A stretch of DNA of 64,000 nt from Linanthus parryae (GCA_023055425.1 JALGPY010000003.1:64836991-64900990), one strand, 5' to 3'; shown: positions 45,421-59,442, numbered from the stretch's first letter. A program made the numbers and translations. Notes: generated by a model from the letters alone, not told the origin.

Positions 45421-46819
45421 TGTTGGGCCCATGGACCGTTTTAACCCTAGAATATCCTAAAATCAATTAAAATTGACCAAGCGCGTTAAAATTGGATTTT
45501 AACTGTTTATGTGCAATTCGCATGGTGATTGGATATGGCCTTAGGATGTGGTTTGATGTGGATGTTTAATTTGTGTGGTTTGGTTTACGGCCTGCGAGCT
45601 GATCAATTAATTGTAATAATTAATTAGGGTTTTATGGCCTGCGTGCCATTTTTTTCCTCAACTTGTGAGATTTATTTTATTTAGTATAGAAGTTAGCTAG
45701 TGCTAGATAAAGTAGATTGTTAGCCAAGATTGGAGAAAAGAAGCCCAAAGCCAAAGAAGCCACAAAAGATGGAGCATGGAGCATGGAGCATTCCACATGA
45801 CTATGAAGGATGGACCAAAAGATCAAGACGCATGGAGATGTGTTTGTTTTAGGGTTCATAGATAATTCCATTGGCTTGGAATTATCTTAGTCTAGAAAAG
45901 GCCATATCCACATCACGTTTAATTTCTGTTTTGTGGTTGTTTATTTTATTGTCTTATTATTGTGTGGTTGGTGTATGGATGATGCATGCAATTAGGATAA
46001 TAAGATAATCAGACAACCCGGATCTATTATTTGGAGTTGTGCCCAAACTCAAATAGATAGATTAGTTGATGTTGATCAACAAAACAATTAAAATTGAATT
46101 CAAAATCCCTCAAAATTCAAATATTGTGTTCTTGCCTTCTCGTTATTTAAACACTCATGATCATCATTATTTATCAAGTTCGTGCGTGCCAAAGCATGGC
46201 GACTTGGTTCATAATGATGGAATGCGATGGCACGTAACAATGTGCAATTGTTTAGATAAGAGGTTGAACACAACTAGGCTATTAATTTGATTAAGAAACC
46301 TAGAGGCAACCAATTGGGATTATCCATGCGGATGGATAAATAAGGAGTTATTTGCCCGATTGAACCAAGAGTTGCATATGGGATGCAATTGGAATTGTTC
46401 CTACCTAAAGTAGTCAAATTATGGGTGACTTGCCAAAGCAAGCTCATAAGGAGATGAAACATGGATCTTGGCCCACTAGAAAATATAAGGATATTTTCCG
46501 CATTAATATCTTGAGGGTTATTAATCCGTAGTAAAATAGTGGGAGCTATATTTAACAAATTAAATCCTTGTTGAATATAGTTAAAACGTCACAAACTTTG
46601 CATAATCCTATTATGTTGAATACCCATGGCATTAAACAAATAAAAACGCGACTCTATCTATTTCCTAGACTGGTATAAAACTAAGAATTGTTCTCAAATA
46701 AAAGGAAATTGTTGTAAATAGTAGAACATAAAAGCTCTCTTCCTACCGACTACCAAAACACATTAAAACCTAATGGAAAAGAACATCAAAGAATGGTTCT
46801 TTGGATGTAACTTGCCTCA

Positions 46820-47110
46820 TGTTAGTTGCCATGAACTCTGAGCTTTGGAAGCAAGATGAGAACATGGAGGTGTATGATATGATCATACATTGAAAGAAGC
46901 TCTTTCAAAAGGAGCGAGCTAGACATGAAAGGTTTGAAGTGTTGCTCTACTTTGGGTTATGCAAATATACTAATTCAATATGATTGAAACATTAGTGAAT
47001 ATGCATTATCTATGAGATAGATAAAGAATAAACGGTTATTCACCCAAGTGGACCAAGAATTGCATTGGATGCAATTATATTTTTGTTTTAAAATTGATTT
47101 AGTCAATATG
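46820..47110 (+). pseudogene. Gag relic of the young Copia
   Basis: Reading across shifts one sees LWKQDENMEVYDMI and LFQKERARHERFE, matching the Copia Gag pattern W..QHENMD..D.I..LKELF....R.ERF. Several stops and a deletion follow. The zinc knuckle was not found. Confidence 0.55.
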
Positions 47111-47879
47111 ATTGAAAAATCACTAAAACAAAACACTAATAATGGGCATGGGCAAAGTTGTTATTGGATAACAACATGGGTAAGGGCAAATGGTTTGCAT
47201 CGACCCCATAGGTATAAAGCAAGCCTGTTGCTTAAACCAAGTTGCCTTGGAGTCCCATAGGTGGTGTAGAGGAAGAGAGGCTACCCAAAGTACCTGGAAG
47301 TAAGTAATAAAGGAATTATGAATTCCAATATGGGTATTTTGTTATAGAAATCAATGTGTCTATCTCATCATCATAAGTATATGATACTAGATGATGATCT
47401 CACATTTATAGAAATGTGGAGTATCTCAAGAGACGAAGACAATTGGATAAGGAAGAAATAATCCTACACGTGGGGCTATGAAGCAAAGGGTTGCTGAATA
47501 AGCCGTAAGGAATTATTTCTACCTTTAAGAAATTGTTCATGAATTAGACAAAAGCGATAATGTCCCTACTATGAGTAGGACCATTGTCATAGTTTCTTGT
47601 TCGGACAAGAAAGCTCCTTATCATAATAAAAGGGACAAATGTTGTTCCATTTATTATGGAATGCATTATTGTAATGCAATTTTGTCTAAGTGGATTCTAT
47701 ATCCATGATCATGATAATTTCATCTATAACATTAATACGTAGAGGTTTGCATATAATGATATGAACTTCACTTATCTTTAGCATTATTATTTAGGCCTCG
47801 TAAATAAGATATACATATCTAGAACCCCATGAGGATGGATTTCTGGAACTCATTTGATTATTGAATCTTATGAGACATG

Positions 47880-48660
47880 TAAGACTTATTAGGCAAAGAT
47901 ATGATCTTTTGGAATCATACATATTGATGTATGAAGGCCGCTAAGCATAAATACTAAAGATGGGTTTTCAATACTTCATCATATTTACTGATAGGATCAG
48001 AGAAATATGGATTTTGTGTATCTTATGAAGAAACAAATCAGAATCCTTTGAATTGTTCAAAGAATTCAGGAATGAAGTAGAGAGCCAGCTTGGCAAAAGT
48101 ATTTAGGCTCTACGATTGGATCATAGAGGAAAGTACTTGAGCCAAGAGTTTGACAAGAATCTATGGGAGTATTGGATATGATCCAAAACTCGCTCCACCT
48201 AGCACGCCACATGGGTTTGGCGTGTCTAAGAAAAGAGTTCAAACCGTGTGGGACACGATTCGGTCCATGATGAGTCAAACAGAACTTCCAGTTTACTTTT
48301 GGGGCTATGTTCTAATTACAGCAAATTTCGCCCTTAACCTTGTTCCATCAAAAACCAGAATATGAATAACGCCATATGAGATGTGGACTAGGAAGTGTCC
48401 TAGTATGTCATTCATAAAGATTTGGGGGTTATGAAGTTTATGTAAAAGAGTTTACAAAATAAACTTGAACCCATGTCGGATAAATGTTTTGTGGAATATT
48501 CTGAAAAGGATATTATTTCTACAACCTAATCGAGAACAAAACTGTTTGTTTCTCGAACCACAGTGTTTCCAGGTAGAGATTGTCTCTAAGAGAAACAGTG
48601 GGAGGACAGTAGAACTTGAAAAGTTCAAGAGCCACAATGGAACATTGATCCGTTTGATGG
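47880..48660 (+). pseudogene. Integrase relic of the young Copia
   Basis: Fragments in changing frames: QYFIIFTDRIREIW and LMKKQ, then GVSKKRVQTVWDTIRSMMSQ, ELPVYFWGYVLITANFALNL, VPSKT, and after shifts EMWTRKCPSMSFIKIWG and LEPMSDKCF. These follow the order of a Copia integrase from the DDE core to its C-terminal domain. The stretch from the catalytic D to GVSKK is damaged; there are at least four stops or shifts. Confidence 0.75.
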
Positions 48661-48829
48661 AACACGAGTAGGATCACAAGGTGTTGTGGAGCAACCTACT
48701 CAGATAACACAAGAAACTCATAGGTCAGGTAGGATATATCGAGGAACTAGAGAAATAAGGATTTCTCATAACCCCTGATATATTGCTCATCGAGATGAGC
48801 CTACAACCTATGAGATGGCCACGTGTGGG

Positions 48830-49860
48830 CCATACTCTCAGAAATGGCTAGGAGCCATGGGATACAAAATGGAATCCATGTATACCAACAAAGTATGGAC
48901 TTTTGTGGAACCACCTAAAAGGTGCAAGTGGGTTATGAGGAAACCAACATGGATGGTAATATGATTACCTTTAAGGGAAAATTGGTAGGAAAGGGATTTC
49001 ATGTAAGCTCATAGTATAGACTATGACAAAATCTTTCCCCAATTGTGATGCTTAAATCCATTCACATCTTGCTTGTAGCAATCTATTTATAGATTTAATC
49101 AAGCTTCTAGGAGTTGGACTCTTCAAATTGATGATGCAATCAAAGGAGTTTGATTCCATCAAAATTGAAGATGAGACTTGTGTTTACAAGAAGGTTAGTG
49201 GGAGCACATTTATTTTTCTGGTCTTGTATGTGGAGACATACTTAATCATTAGGAATGTTGCCCCTACTTGGCAGTCTTACGTAGATTGACTAGGGAGTTG
49301 ACTTTCTAATGGTAGACTTAAGCGAAGCAACTTGTGAAGATCTATTGAGGTAGATCAAGATGGTTGTGTAGCTTAAGTCATAGTACATAAATTGACAAAG
49401 GTGTTGAAATGGTTCAACGTGAAAAGAATATTGATTCTTACCCATGTCACATGGAATTAGTCTTTGGAAGGCTAATTGTCTTACCAATTAGATTGGGAAT
49501 GGGCCGTATGAATTAGATTCACGAGATACGCCATGAGATGTACTAGGCCAGACGTGTCATATGGTATGACACAAAGATACCAGTCAAATCCGGGTGAGAG
49601 TCACGGGATTAATTATCAAGATTATCCTTTAGTACTTGAGAAGCACTAAGGATGAATTTTGATAAAAAGATAATAATGAAGAGTTTGCTGTAAGGGGTTA
49701 CAGTGATGCGAACTTCAAATCTGACAAAGAAGATACAGATTATAAGTCGAGTTTTGTGTTTTGCCCTAGAGGGAGCGACTGTGAGCTGGAAAGGTTCTAG
49801 ACAAGATTCAGTCACTGATTCTAACAGAGAGGACTGAGTAAATTAATGCATAAGATGCAT
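48830..49860 (+). pseudogene. RT and RNase H relics of the young Copia
   Basis: YTNKVWTFVEPPKRCKWVMR (48890-48950) and IDYDK mark the RT start; then sequence is too decayed or deleted to find YVDD. VRGYSDANFKSDKEDTDYKS and SFVFCPRGSDCELERF (49690-49795) mark RNase H. A last frame ends before the purine tract. The region is about 1 kb where an intact element needs about 2 kb, so deletions as well as point changes occurred. Confidence 0.7.
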
Positions 49861-51587
49861 TTATTCAGAATATTCAATCTCAATCAAATTGTTGATGGAG
49901 GAGATGTGAATATTTGCAAGGTGCCAGCATATGTCTCGCCCCTACGCAGTGTAAGCGTGAAGGGCCGCGCTAGATCAATAGGCATATGATGCAGGAGATT
50001 GACTCTAGTGCAAGTGGGAGACTGTTGGAATTGTGCCCTAGAGGCAATCAATTAATTGTGACATTTATGGATTTACGATTCATTATGTTATCGATATAGA
50101 GATATGTTAACATGAATGAAGTCCTTAGAATATAAGTGTTATATTCTTAAATATCCCTAGTCAATTATAATGATTAATAGGACAATCATCTATAGACTAG
50201 TATGGGGTTGGATTGATATGGAGATATCATGATCCAACACATGGGTATGCATTAGGAGTAATAGCATACTGGATTGACCCATCTCCGAGAAGGCTACATA
50301 CATGTTATGTTAAGTCACAAGCGCTTCTCGCGGTGCAATGGTATTGTCATCCTTAGACTTGAAGTCACTAGATATTCTAGTTGTGGATCATTGTGATCTT
50401 GGTAGCGTTAAACGCTACACCGTGACTGGGTAGTTATAAAGGCGTGTACTGGATACAATGAGAAGCAAGCTTAGAGATCGTAGTGGACGTAGAGAGGATT
50501 TGCCCCTCCCACATAACGGGAGTAGATATCCTAGGCCACTCGAGGGATAGTGCTTATAGAATGTCTGGCCAGACTCAAATAAATCAATATATGGGATATT
50601 GATGTTATTTGCACGAATAAGGCTATTCCCATAGATCGAGAAACTATGGATTGGATATACGAGTGTGACTTGTATGTCTCGTGTCCAATCCGGATATTGG
50701 GACAAAGGGATGAGACAATTACTTGTACAAGGTTTGTCATGATGACTATTCTATTTGTTGGCTAGAATGGATGTCTTGCTAGAGGCCGCTCCATATTAGT
50801 AAATTGTTACTACCAACTAAATAGAACCTATGGGGTCACACGCCATATAGGGGTGAACTAGACTTGGGAAATAATTAATTAATATGATTAATTAATTAAA
50901 AGGATCAAATCGCAACAACTTGCTAACTTAGTAGGACTAATATGCAAGTTGGACTAATCCATGTATAGACATGATTAGGATTTGCCAAGGTGGCCTAATT
51001 CATGTAGAGACATGATTAGGATTAATTTGCAAATAGAACTAATCCATGTATTGACATGATAAGGACTATTTTGAAAAAGGGACTAATCCGAACTTGAGTA
51101 GGATTATGAGGGGTTCTTTATGTAGTAGGACAAGGAGTTGTTGGACTATATAAAGAACACTCCAAGCTTATTTTTCTCTCTACACACCCCACATCTATAT
51201 GATAGAAGAGAGGAGAGAATAAAGCAAGGAGAGAGCAAGTCCCAATAGAGGGCCGAACCCCCCATTGGGATCGCCGCCCCTACCCGTCGGCCAAAGGGAG
51301 CCGCTCCACCTCTTGGCACTCCATTGTTGGCGATTCCTTCTTCCTCCTCCATTCTTCCTAGCTAGCACATGGATTTGGAGGATCTAGATCTCACCTCTAG
51401 GCGTGGATCAACCGTAGAGACGTGACACTATTCGCGTTTGAAGTCATCAAGGAGAACCCAAAGGTGTGTTTATGATTTCTAACCCTTACCATCGTTATGT
51501 CTCTTGACTTGTGATCCTTGGAGGGTTTTGCATGGTTTTATGTTTGATTATGCTTCCGTTGTGCAATCCATGAATCAAAACCCTACA

Positions 51588-51705
51588 CGAGGTTGATGTA
51601 AAGAGAGATAGAACTCCATACTCGGATCAAATAGTTGCATAGTTCAACTACTTCGATTTTTTTTGTAAGTGTCCCATGAGTACATCTAGAAAAACTTCTC
51701 AGATT
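51588..51705. other. Copia target flank between the two transposons
   Basis: Short non-coding flank that continues the sequence interrupted at 43384. Together with 42908-43384 it makes about 590 bp of pre-insertion DNA. It has a TATAAAATG box at 43020-43028 and no supported gene. Confidence 0.5.
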
Positions 51706-52263
51706 CACTACTAGAAATATGGGCTAATACAAAAGTGTTAAAAACTGCGGTTTAAAAACCGCTGTATTTTCGAAGAGCAAATTACAGTCTCCAAAATAGT
51801 CACTTTTTCATCAAAAATATAGCTGTTTGGACAAAATCGCTTTATTCTTTATCAAAAAAATTGCGGTTCTACTAAGCCTATTTTCCGCAATGAGTTTACA
51901 CATGTTTACATGAACCGCTATTGATGTAAGCGGTTTTCACACCGAACCACTATAAACGCAAGAAAAACCAAAAATTACAAATTCCACATTAGAAATTGAG
52001 GTGGCGACATCAATAAATTCATGAAATTAAAGCATCCCGCAATAATACAAATATGTTTTTCGTATATATTAAAGTAAAAAAAAAAACAACTACATCTAAT
52101 TAATTAAATTAAAACTAATGTTCCCCTAAAAAATCGAAAGTAATATTGCTAAATATTCAATTAACTATTATTTCCATCCCTGGACATGACCATCAAGCTA
52201 CTCCTTCACGGGTGATTACTGCACCAACGAAAACAAGATATATATACACGTATTAATTATAAA

Positions 52264-53226
52264 CTATATAGCTAGCAAGCTAATTTTTAACGTAATATAT
52301 TGCACCAACAAATCTGTGTTGGAAACACATACCTTAGCCGCATATAATTTCATATCGTAGATATTCACCATCAATTCCACCATATAACGTGGGAAGAGAC
52401 GAAGGATTTCACTCTCAATGTACTCTCCTCGGATCCAATCGCTTTCCGCCGGGAGATTCAGGTACTTGTCGCAGGGCTTCTGAAGATGTTCATACGCGTT
52501 CCTATGGAACAAGTAAAAGGAGACGGTGATGTCGTCATAGCCCTTGGTCCAAGTTGAAAAACCTGGTTTTGCCTTTCTTCCACCCAGACTTATAACACAG
52601 TACGCGGTATAGGGGGTGGCCATGAGGTGCTTTACCAGACTGGATTATGTCTCTCCAGCTCGTTGTTGTCTTACCCTTAATGCCTGAAAGGGGGTTAGTC
52701 TGCTTGAGGTAATCTTCCCAGCGATACTTCCATTAATTTGTGGCATATACTTTTCTGTGTTGTATTCTATGCAAACTTGTAACACGTTTTCCATCCTCTC
52801 CTCCCCCGAACACATAGACGAATGTTTAACGGAAAGTGGAAGATAGTTCATAACCCGGCCAGAGTCCTCGTGGTTCAGAGTGTCGTGCAAATCTTGTACG
52901 TCAGCAAGATACGTGTAGGTTTCATTCCTGAGAATATTCTTGAAAATGGTGTGGATCAACCCCGTGATTCCTGCTGGGCCCTGCACTAAAGTGCTGGTGG
53001 AAGAATCATCATTAGTCTACAAGTTCAATGGAATTATTATACATGCAGAGATCATATCTTCATCTTCATGATCATGATGGATGTCGTCCAAGAAGCCCTT
53101 TTGGTGCGTGAAGAAGTTTTGAGGGTTGTGTAGTGCACCTACGAGTTGTATGTCCCAGTCGTTACTACATTGCATGTATTCCATGAGTATTGCTTTAATC
53201 ATTCCTCTTGTACGTTTAGATGGCAT
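52264..53226 (-). pseudogene. Unrecognised spliced gene carried by the CACTA element
   Basis: Reading leftward, a first exon-like part starts MPSKRTRGMIKAILMEYMQC at 53226 and ends near 53035; a second starts at about 52986 after TTTAGTGCAG (a good acceptor) with GPAGITGLIHTIFKNILRNE and runs to about 52334, where AAG-GTATGTG looks like a donor. One in-frame TAA (52645) splits the second part. After it, TAYCVISLGGRKAKPGFSTW followed by FYLFHRNAYEHL resembles the small viroplasmin / RNase H1 N-terminal fold (YxV..GRkpGi..sW...v.gf......f...eeA). I do not recognise the rest. It may be the second CACTA gene or a captured host gene; broken in either case. Confidence 0.4.
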
Positions 53227-55489
53227 GTTTGTGTACGTCTGGTAACGGGGGTTTATTTCATCTTTAATTCACTCTACCAAATCAAAATCAAATCCGCGAT
53301 TATAAAAAATCATCTTCTTATTCCGATCAACCAATTCCAACATCTTCTTATATTTGCCTTCATTCTTCTTCTTATTTTTCTTCTTACCACAAATGTTAAA
53401 TACTTTTTCGTCGATGCTGAGTTTCTGATCCCCCATGCAATGCGTGTTCGTCCAGATGGCCACACCTGCTTGTAACACCCCCAAATCGACCAAGTCGGAA
53501 ACCCAGGGTTGTCACTCCGTACCCAAGGTTAAACCCGGATACAAGGAGGCTTAAAAATAGAGAATCCAAACAAAATCCATAAAATATTAAAAAAATAATT
53601 ATTGTGCTTCAAATCATTTCGCCACAAATATGGGCATTATTCAAATTAAAATTTAAAACTACTAGATGAAGTTCTAATGAAATTAATGTAAACATTCTAA
53701 CTACTACGATGAGTCGCGTTTCCCCCTTAAGCCAAGATTCCATCTAAAACTGTGGTGAAGAAAACCAAAGAGAACACCACAGTTCCAAAAGTCAGTAGAA
53801 ATACTGAGTAAGCAACACCCAAGCATCTAAACAGATTATGAAGTAATTTATCAATCAAAGTAGTTCGCGGTAATTTAACCAAAATCAAGTAGGAATAAAA
53901 GCTTTGACACTCATAAGAAAACAGAGAAGATTTCAATTTTATTATTTGAATTAGGAAGTTCCAAAATCTCATATTCGTCCATCTTTTCTATTAAATCCAA
54001 AACCACGTTGTTACTTTCTTGTGACGGGGAAAAAGAACCAACCACTTCGCAAGCATCCAGGACCTTAAGTGTCGACACCCCCTTACAAACTTCTTGCAGC
54101 CAGAAGAGTGAGTACAAGTAGCTATCCGGGGACTTGCAACCGGATTAAATAAAATAAATTGGACAAGAGACCGAAGTCAGCACGCCCAATGCCGATAGCA
54201 ACCATACAACAATCCCCGCATAACTCTTCCACTTTAAGTTATCGTCTTTTATTAGATTGCAGTGATATATTCAGAGAACATTTCAACGATTTGGAACAAG
54301 TATTCAGGTAGCACATATTACACATAAAATTATTTTGAGACAAATAAGGAAAAACTCATTGGACACGAAAAGAGGAAAGGTCGCTAGGCCTGGCATGTTT
54401 ACTTACTTCAATTAAAAGCAGTTACAGAAAATTAGTCGTAGTATTCGACGTATCCTTCGTCGGAGAACTCGTTGCCTAAAGTTTATAATATTCTAATTAA
54501 TATAATGCTAGCACACAACACGAATAAAGTCCTATATGCAATGCAACACGACTCCCCTAATAGCTTCCTAACCCGAATAATAAATAGCTAGCTTGTTTAA
54601 GAAAATCAAAACATAGTTTATTATAACGTGTTTGTATTTAAATACTATTCTAAACTATCTATAGAAAGGGTGTATTTACTTTCCAAAAGCAAAAATAAAT
54701 TTTATAAGTAAACCACGGTTTGGGGCCATAACCGCGTATTTTTGCTTCGACGTGGTTTGGCCCAAACTATGGTATCAACTAATTTTTTTAAAATATTTCA
54801 CATGTCGTGCAATTTTTGCGGGTGTCAGTTTCATGGATTGAATTGAGATTCGATAAGATTTCTTCTTTAGACGACGTGTTATGAAAAGTTGCAGGTGAGG
54901 TCTCTTTCCTCTCTCTCTCTCTTACTCTATCTCTTAATTTCATGATGGGATCTAACCATGATCTCGTTTCATTACAGGTCGCTGGATTGAACCAAAAGTA
55001 GACAAATGGGAACAAGAAGATGGTGGAGGCGGAGCAGCGCTCAGGCGAATGAAAGAGTAGAAGAAGACGACGGGGAAGAAGCCCGTAGCAGCGCCGCCGC
55101 ACTTCCAATCCTAGTCGGCCGCATAATCATCCTCTCGCTCTGCCTGATCTTCTTCGTATTCTTCTTCTTTTTCTCCTCTTCTACTGTTCTTCCATCTTCT
55201 AGTTGTGATTCTTCAATTTCGTAACTTTTTTTTTTGTTCAGGTTCGCGATTTTTATTGAAGATTTGATGATATTCATGCTGCCGTATAACCTGTTATTAT
55301 AATATAGCGGAGATGGTGTATCGATCAACAAGATTGAGCACCGATCAAATACATTGACTGTCAATCAACTACATCGAGTATCGATCAACGAGATTGAGTA
55401 TTGATCAACAAGATCGCGGTCCACTGTAATTTTAATCTAATTATTTTTTTAATTAGATAAAAATAAAAATAATAAATCATCAAACAAAA
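53227..55489. other. CACTA interior without a recognised gene
   Basis: Short frames only. A segment starting TGTAACACCCCCAAATCG at 53472 looks like the start of a Gypsy LTR, but I found no matching end. At 54715-54775 facing AACCACGG / CCGTGGTT-like words recall the subterminal repeats. A GC-rich Arg/Glu/Ser stretch at 55010-55130 is gene-like without identity. Confidence 0.4.
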
Positions 55490-55682
<193 letters not shown>

Positions 55683-56310
55683 CGTCATTATTATAACCGT
55701 GTGAAAGAATACCAAAAAGCGGTATTACTTAACCGCTATATAAAAAAAAGAAAAGCGAAAAAAACGCTATTACAACAGCTATATTAAGAAACCAATATTA
55801 AAAAATAGCGGTTCCTTAATGTTGTGGAAAAACGAAAATATGCAGAAAGAAAGAATCGAAACACACAGATTTACTTGGTTCGGCAAAAAAACCTACTTCC
55901 ACGTAGTTGCAAAGATTTCACTAAAAACAGACGAATCATCTCAGAGAGAATTACAAGCGAAATCAGAACGCTCAACATAACATGCTACGAACCCTAAGAA
56001 CTCTATAAATAGACGACCTATCAAACCGGTCCGGATCCAAGCCCAAACGGGTCAAAACCGGGTCAAAACATGAACCGGGTTGATTCATAAAACGGGTCGC
56101 CCCTACCGGCCCAAGCCTTCGCTCCACGAATCATGTCTCCCTTTTCGTGTCGTAGCAAAACATGAACCGGGTCGATTCATAAAACGGGTCGCCCATGAAC
56201 CTGGGCTCCAACCCAACAATTCTCCCATTTGGAGACTGGTCAACATCATGTACCAGAACCACATCCCCTAACATAATCAAGCTCCATCCTTGCAACTCAA
56301 CTCATCTTCT

Positions 56311-59300
56311 TCAAGAAAGAAGACCCACTGAAGCTGCGCACAGCTTCAGTTTCTCAACAGTAACAACATTTGTGAACATGTCTGTTGGGTTCTCACTTCC
56401 ACAAATCTTCTCAAGCTGTACCTGACCATCATCCAGTAACTCACAGATGAAATGATATTTTGTCTCAATATGCTTGGTCTTAGAATGGAACGCTGGATTT
56501 TTAGCAAGAAAAATAACACTCTGACTGTCACTGTGAAGCGTGCCATTCTCATGTATCTTCCCAACTCTCCTAAGAACCTCTGCAACCATACCATCTCCTT
56601 TGCAGCTTCCGTGATAGCAATATACTCAGCTTCCGTTGTTGAAAGAGCAACAACCTTCTGCAAGTTAGAACCCCATGACACTGCCGTACCACCCAAGGTG
56701 AACACATACCATGTAGTACTCTTCCTTTTATCAAGATCACCAGCAAGATCAGCATCAACTAAACCCTTAAGTTTCAAAGCATCTCCACCGAAACATAAGC
56801 ATGTATCTGAAGAACCTCTCAGGTATCTTAAGATCCATTTAACTGCCTCCCAATATTGCTTTCCTGGATTACTCATGTACATGCTCACAAATCCCAATGC
56901 ATGGGCAATATCCGACCTAGTACAAACCATAGCATACATCAATGGACCAATAGCTGAGGCATATGGAGTCTTACCCATGTGTTCCCGTTCTTCAACAGTT
57001 TTTGGTGAATCATCTTTACTCAATCTAAAATGACCCCCCAACGGAGTGTTCACAGGCTTAGCCTGATCCATGCTGAATCTGCTTAGTACTTTCTTCACAT
57101 ACTCTGCCTGGGACAAATACAGAGATCCTCTGGCTCTATCTCTGACTATCCTCATGCTAAGAATCTGACTTGCAGGGCCCAAGTCCTTCATGGAAAATTG
57201 TGTAGATAGCTTTTTCTTCAAGTTGTTAATCTCATCCAAACTGGATCCTGCAATCAGCATATCATCAACGTATAACAAAAAGATAATGTAGTAGCCATCA
57301 AACTGTCTAACATAGCAACAATGGTCTGCATGAAATCTCGCGTACTTTAAGCTGCACATAAAACTATCAAATTTCTTGTTCCACTGCCGAGGAGCTTGTT
57401 TCAGACCATACAAGTTGTTCTTCAACCTGCACACAAGATTCTCCTTTCCCTGTACCTCGAAACCCTCTAGCTGATGCGTATACAATGCTTCCTCCAAGTC
57501 ACCATGAAGGAATGCAGTCTTTACATCTAACTGCTCAAGATGTAAGTCTTCTTGAGCAACCATACTCAGCACCAAGCTGATAGTTGTAAGCTTCACCACA
57601 GGTGAAAATATCTCAGAATAAATCAATTCCCTGCTTCTGCTGGTACCCCTTCACAACAAGCCTTGCCTTATACCGTTTACTTCCATCAGACTCATTCTTC
57701 ACACGATATACCCACATGTTATGAAGTTCCCTCTTCCCTGTTGGAAGTTCAGTTAACTCCCATGTCTGATTCCCAAGCAAAGAATCCATCTCATCATTCA
57801 TTATTGACTCCCACTTGCTAGAGTTAACATCCTGCAAAGTCTCTGCATAAGTCTCAGGCTCACCAGCATTAGTCAACAATATATAATTAAGACTAGGGGA
57901 GTAACTCTCTGGGACCTTTCTGTTCCTATTCCCCACCCGAGTTCTAACATAGGTCTTCAGAGGAGTGTTCTTGTCCTTTGCAACTAGTTGTGACTCAGTA
58001 GTGTCAGGCACACTAGACTGATCCTGCGGAACAACATCACTGGGAGTAACATCCTGAAGAATATCAGGACAAACATACTGAGGAGTAACTGGGACTTTAT
58101 CCTCTGTATCAATAGCAACACTCGCTCTATCCTTATACATCATCTTCTCATTGAAGATCACATCTCTGCTTCTTATAATTTTTCTGTTCTCAGCATCTCA
58201 AAATATGTAACCAAACTGTGCATCTCCATAGCCAATAATGAAACAAATCTTGGATTTTGCATCTAGCTTACTACGTCTGGCAGCATCAATATGAACATAA
58301 GAAACACAACCGAAAACTTTCAAATGATCAAAACTAACCTCTTTTCCGCTCCATACTTCTTCAGGAAATCTGAATTCCAATGGAACTGAAGGTCCACGGT
58401 TTATGCAATAAACCGCTATGCTAACTGCATCTGCCCATAAAGTATTCGTTAACCCAGAACAAAGCCTCACGCTTCTAGCTCTCTCATTGATGGTCCTATT
58501 CATGCGCTCAGCCACGCCATTCTGTTGTGGTGTCCCCGGAAGAGTATTTTCGATTCTAACTCCATGCGTAGCACAATAATCCTTAAGTCCACCATCAATG
58601 TACTCTTCACCATTATCAGATCTCAGACACTTAAATTTCAAACCTGTTTCAGTCTCAACCATGGCTTTTCACTTCTTAAAAGTTTCAAACACATCATATT
58701 TATTTTTCATAAAATAAACCCACACTTTCCTAGTGAAATCATCAATGAAAGTGACATAGTATTGAGATCCTCCTAGCGACGCTACTGGTGAAGGACCCCA
58801 CACATTTTTGTGCACGAGATCCAGCTTGCTTGATCTCAAGGCACGATCGCCTTTCAAGAAACTGACTCTCTTCTGCTTTCCCATAATACAGCTCTCACAG
58901 ATACCCAGATCAAGAGACTTCAGCTTTGAGAGCTTAACTTGGTACTGCAATATCTTCATACCTCTATGACTCATATGACCAAGTCTACGATGCCACAAAT
59001 CAGCGTCTTGCTCAGCTTCAGCAACAGCTACTATATCACTCGGTCCCGAAGTCATGTACAAAGCTCTTATTTTCTTACCACGAGCAAGTATCATGGAACC
59101 TTTCAAAACCTTCTATGCACCACTTGAGAAGACCACAGAGTTACCATCATCATCAAGTTGTCCCACCGATATCAAATTCTTCTTCAGTTCAGGAACATGT
59201 CTCACCTTCCGGAAAGTCCATGCAGAACCACTTGCAAGCTTGACATCAATAACACCCTGACCAACAATATTCAGCGGCTCCACATCTGCCAAGTACACCT

Positions 59301-59442
59301 TTCCGAAATCCCCAGCAGTATAGTTCTGCATAATTTCACGGTGCGAGGTAGTATGGAAAGAAGCACCCGAATCTAATATCCAATCATCAACATGACTATA
59401 CACAGCAAGAAGTAGCATCTTGAATTTCATCACTGACTGCAT
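56311..59442 (-). pseudogene. Tork-like Pol: protease, integrase, RT, RNase H
   Basis: Protease with WILDSGASFHTT at about 59390. GAG-pre-integrase LWHRRLGHMSHRGMKIL and zinc Cys pair CESCIMGKQ (58860-59010). Integrase core: FIDDFTRKVWVYF, CLRSDNGEEY and NGVAERMNRTI give D, D and E; a stop separates the halves at about 58663. The integrase tail and linker occupy 57613-58161. [36 protein letters not shown] and catalytic FLLYVDDMLIAG (about 57265). RNase H: LKGLVDADLAGD, ALSTTEAEYIAITEAAKEM and KHIETKYHFI. Shifts lie at about 58170-58195, 57613-57626 and 56560. Catalytic residues are mostly kept, so decay is moderate. Confidence 0.9.

Larger units (their letters stand above)
43385..51587 (+). 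mobile_element. Recently inserted non-autonomous Ty1/Copia
   Basis: 5' LTR 43385-44949 and 3' LTR 50023-51587, both exactly 1565 bp; by eye they differ only at two nearby bases (GCAGAAGGG at 44436 against GAAAAAGGG). TSD CGAGG at 43380-43384 and 51588-51592. Primer-binding site TGGTATCAGAGCC at 44951; purine tract CAAGTGGGAGAC before 50023. The 5073-bp interior has a GC-rich leader and scattered fragments of gag, integrase, RT and RNase H in the right order, all heavily broken. Young ends with an old dead interior mean it was copied by proteins supplied in trans. Confidence 0.95.

Noticed and set aside
45149..45470. Pro/Ala/Arg-rich frames on both strands
   Set aside because: Explained by the GC-rich leader island of the Copia; no start context or homologue.
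53472..54480. Solo Gypsy LTR starting TGTAACACCCCC
   Set aside because: Start motif is suggestive, but no matching end, partner or target duplication was found.
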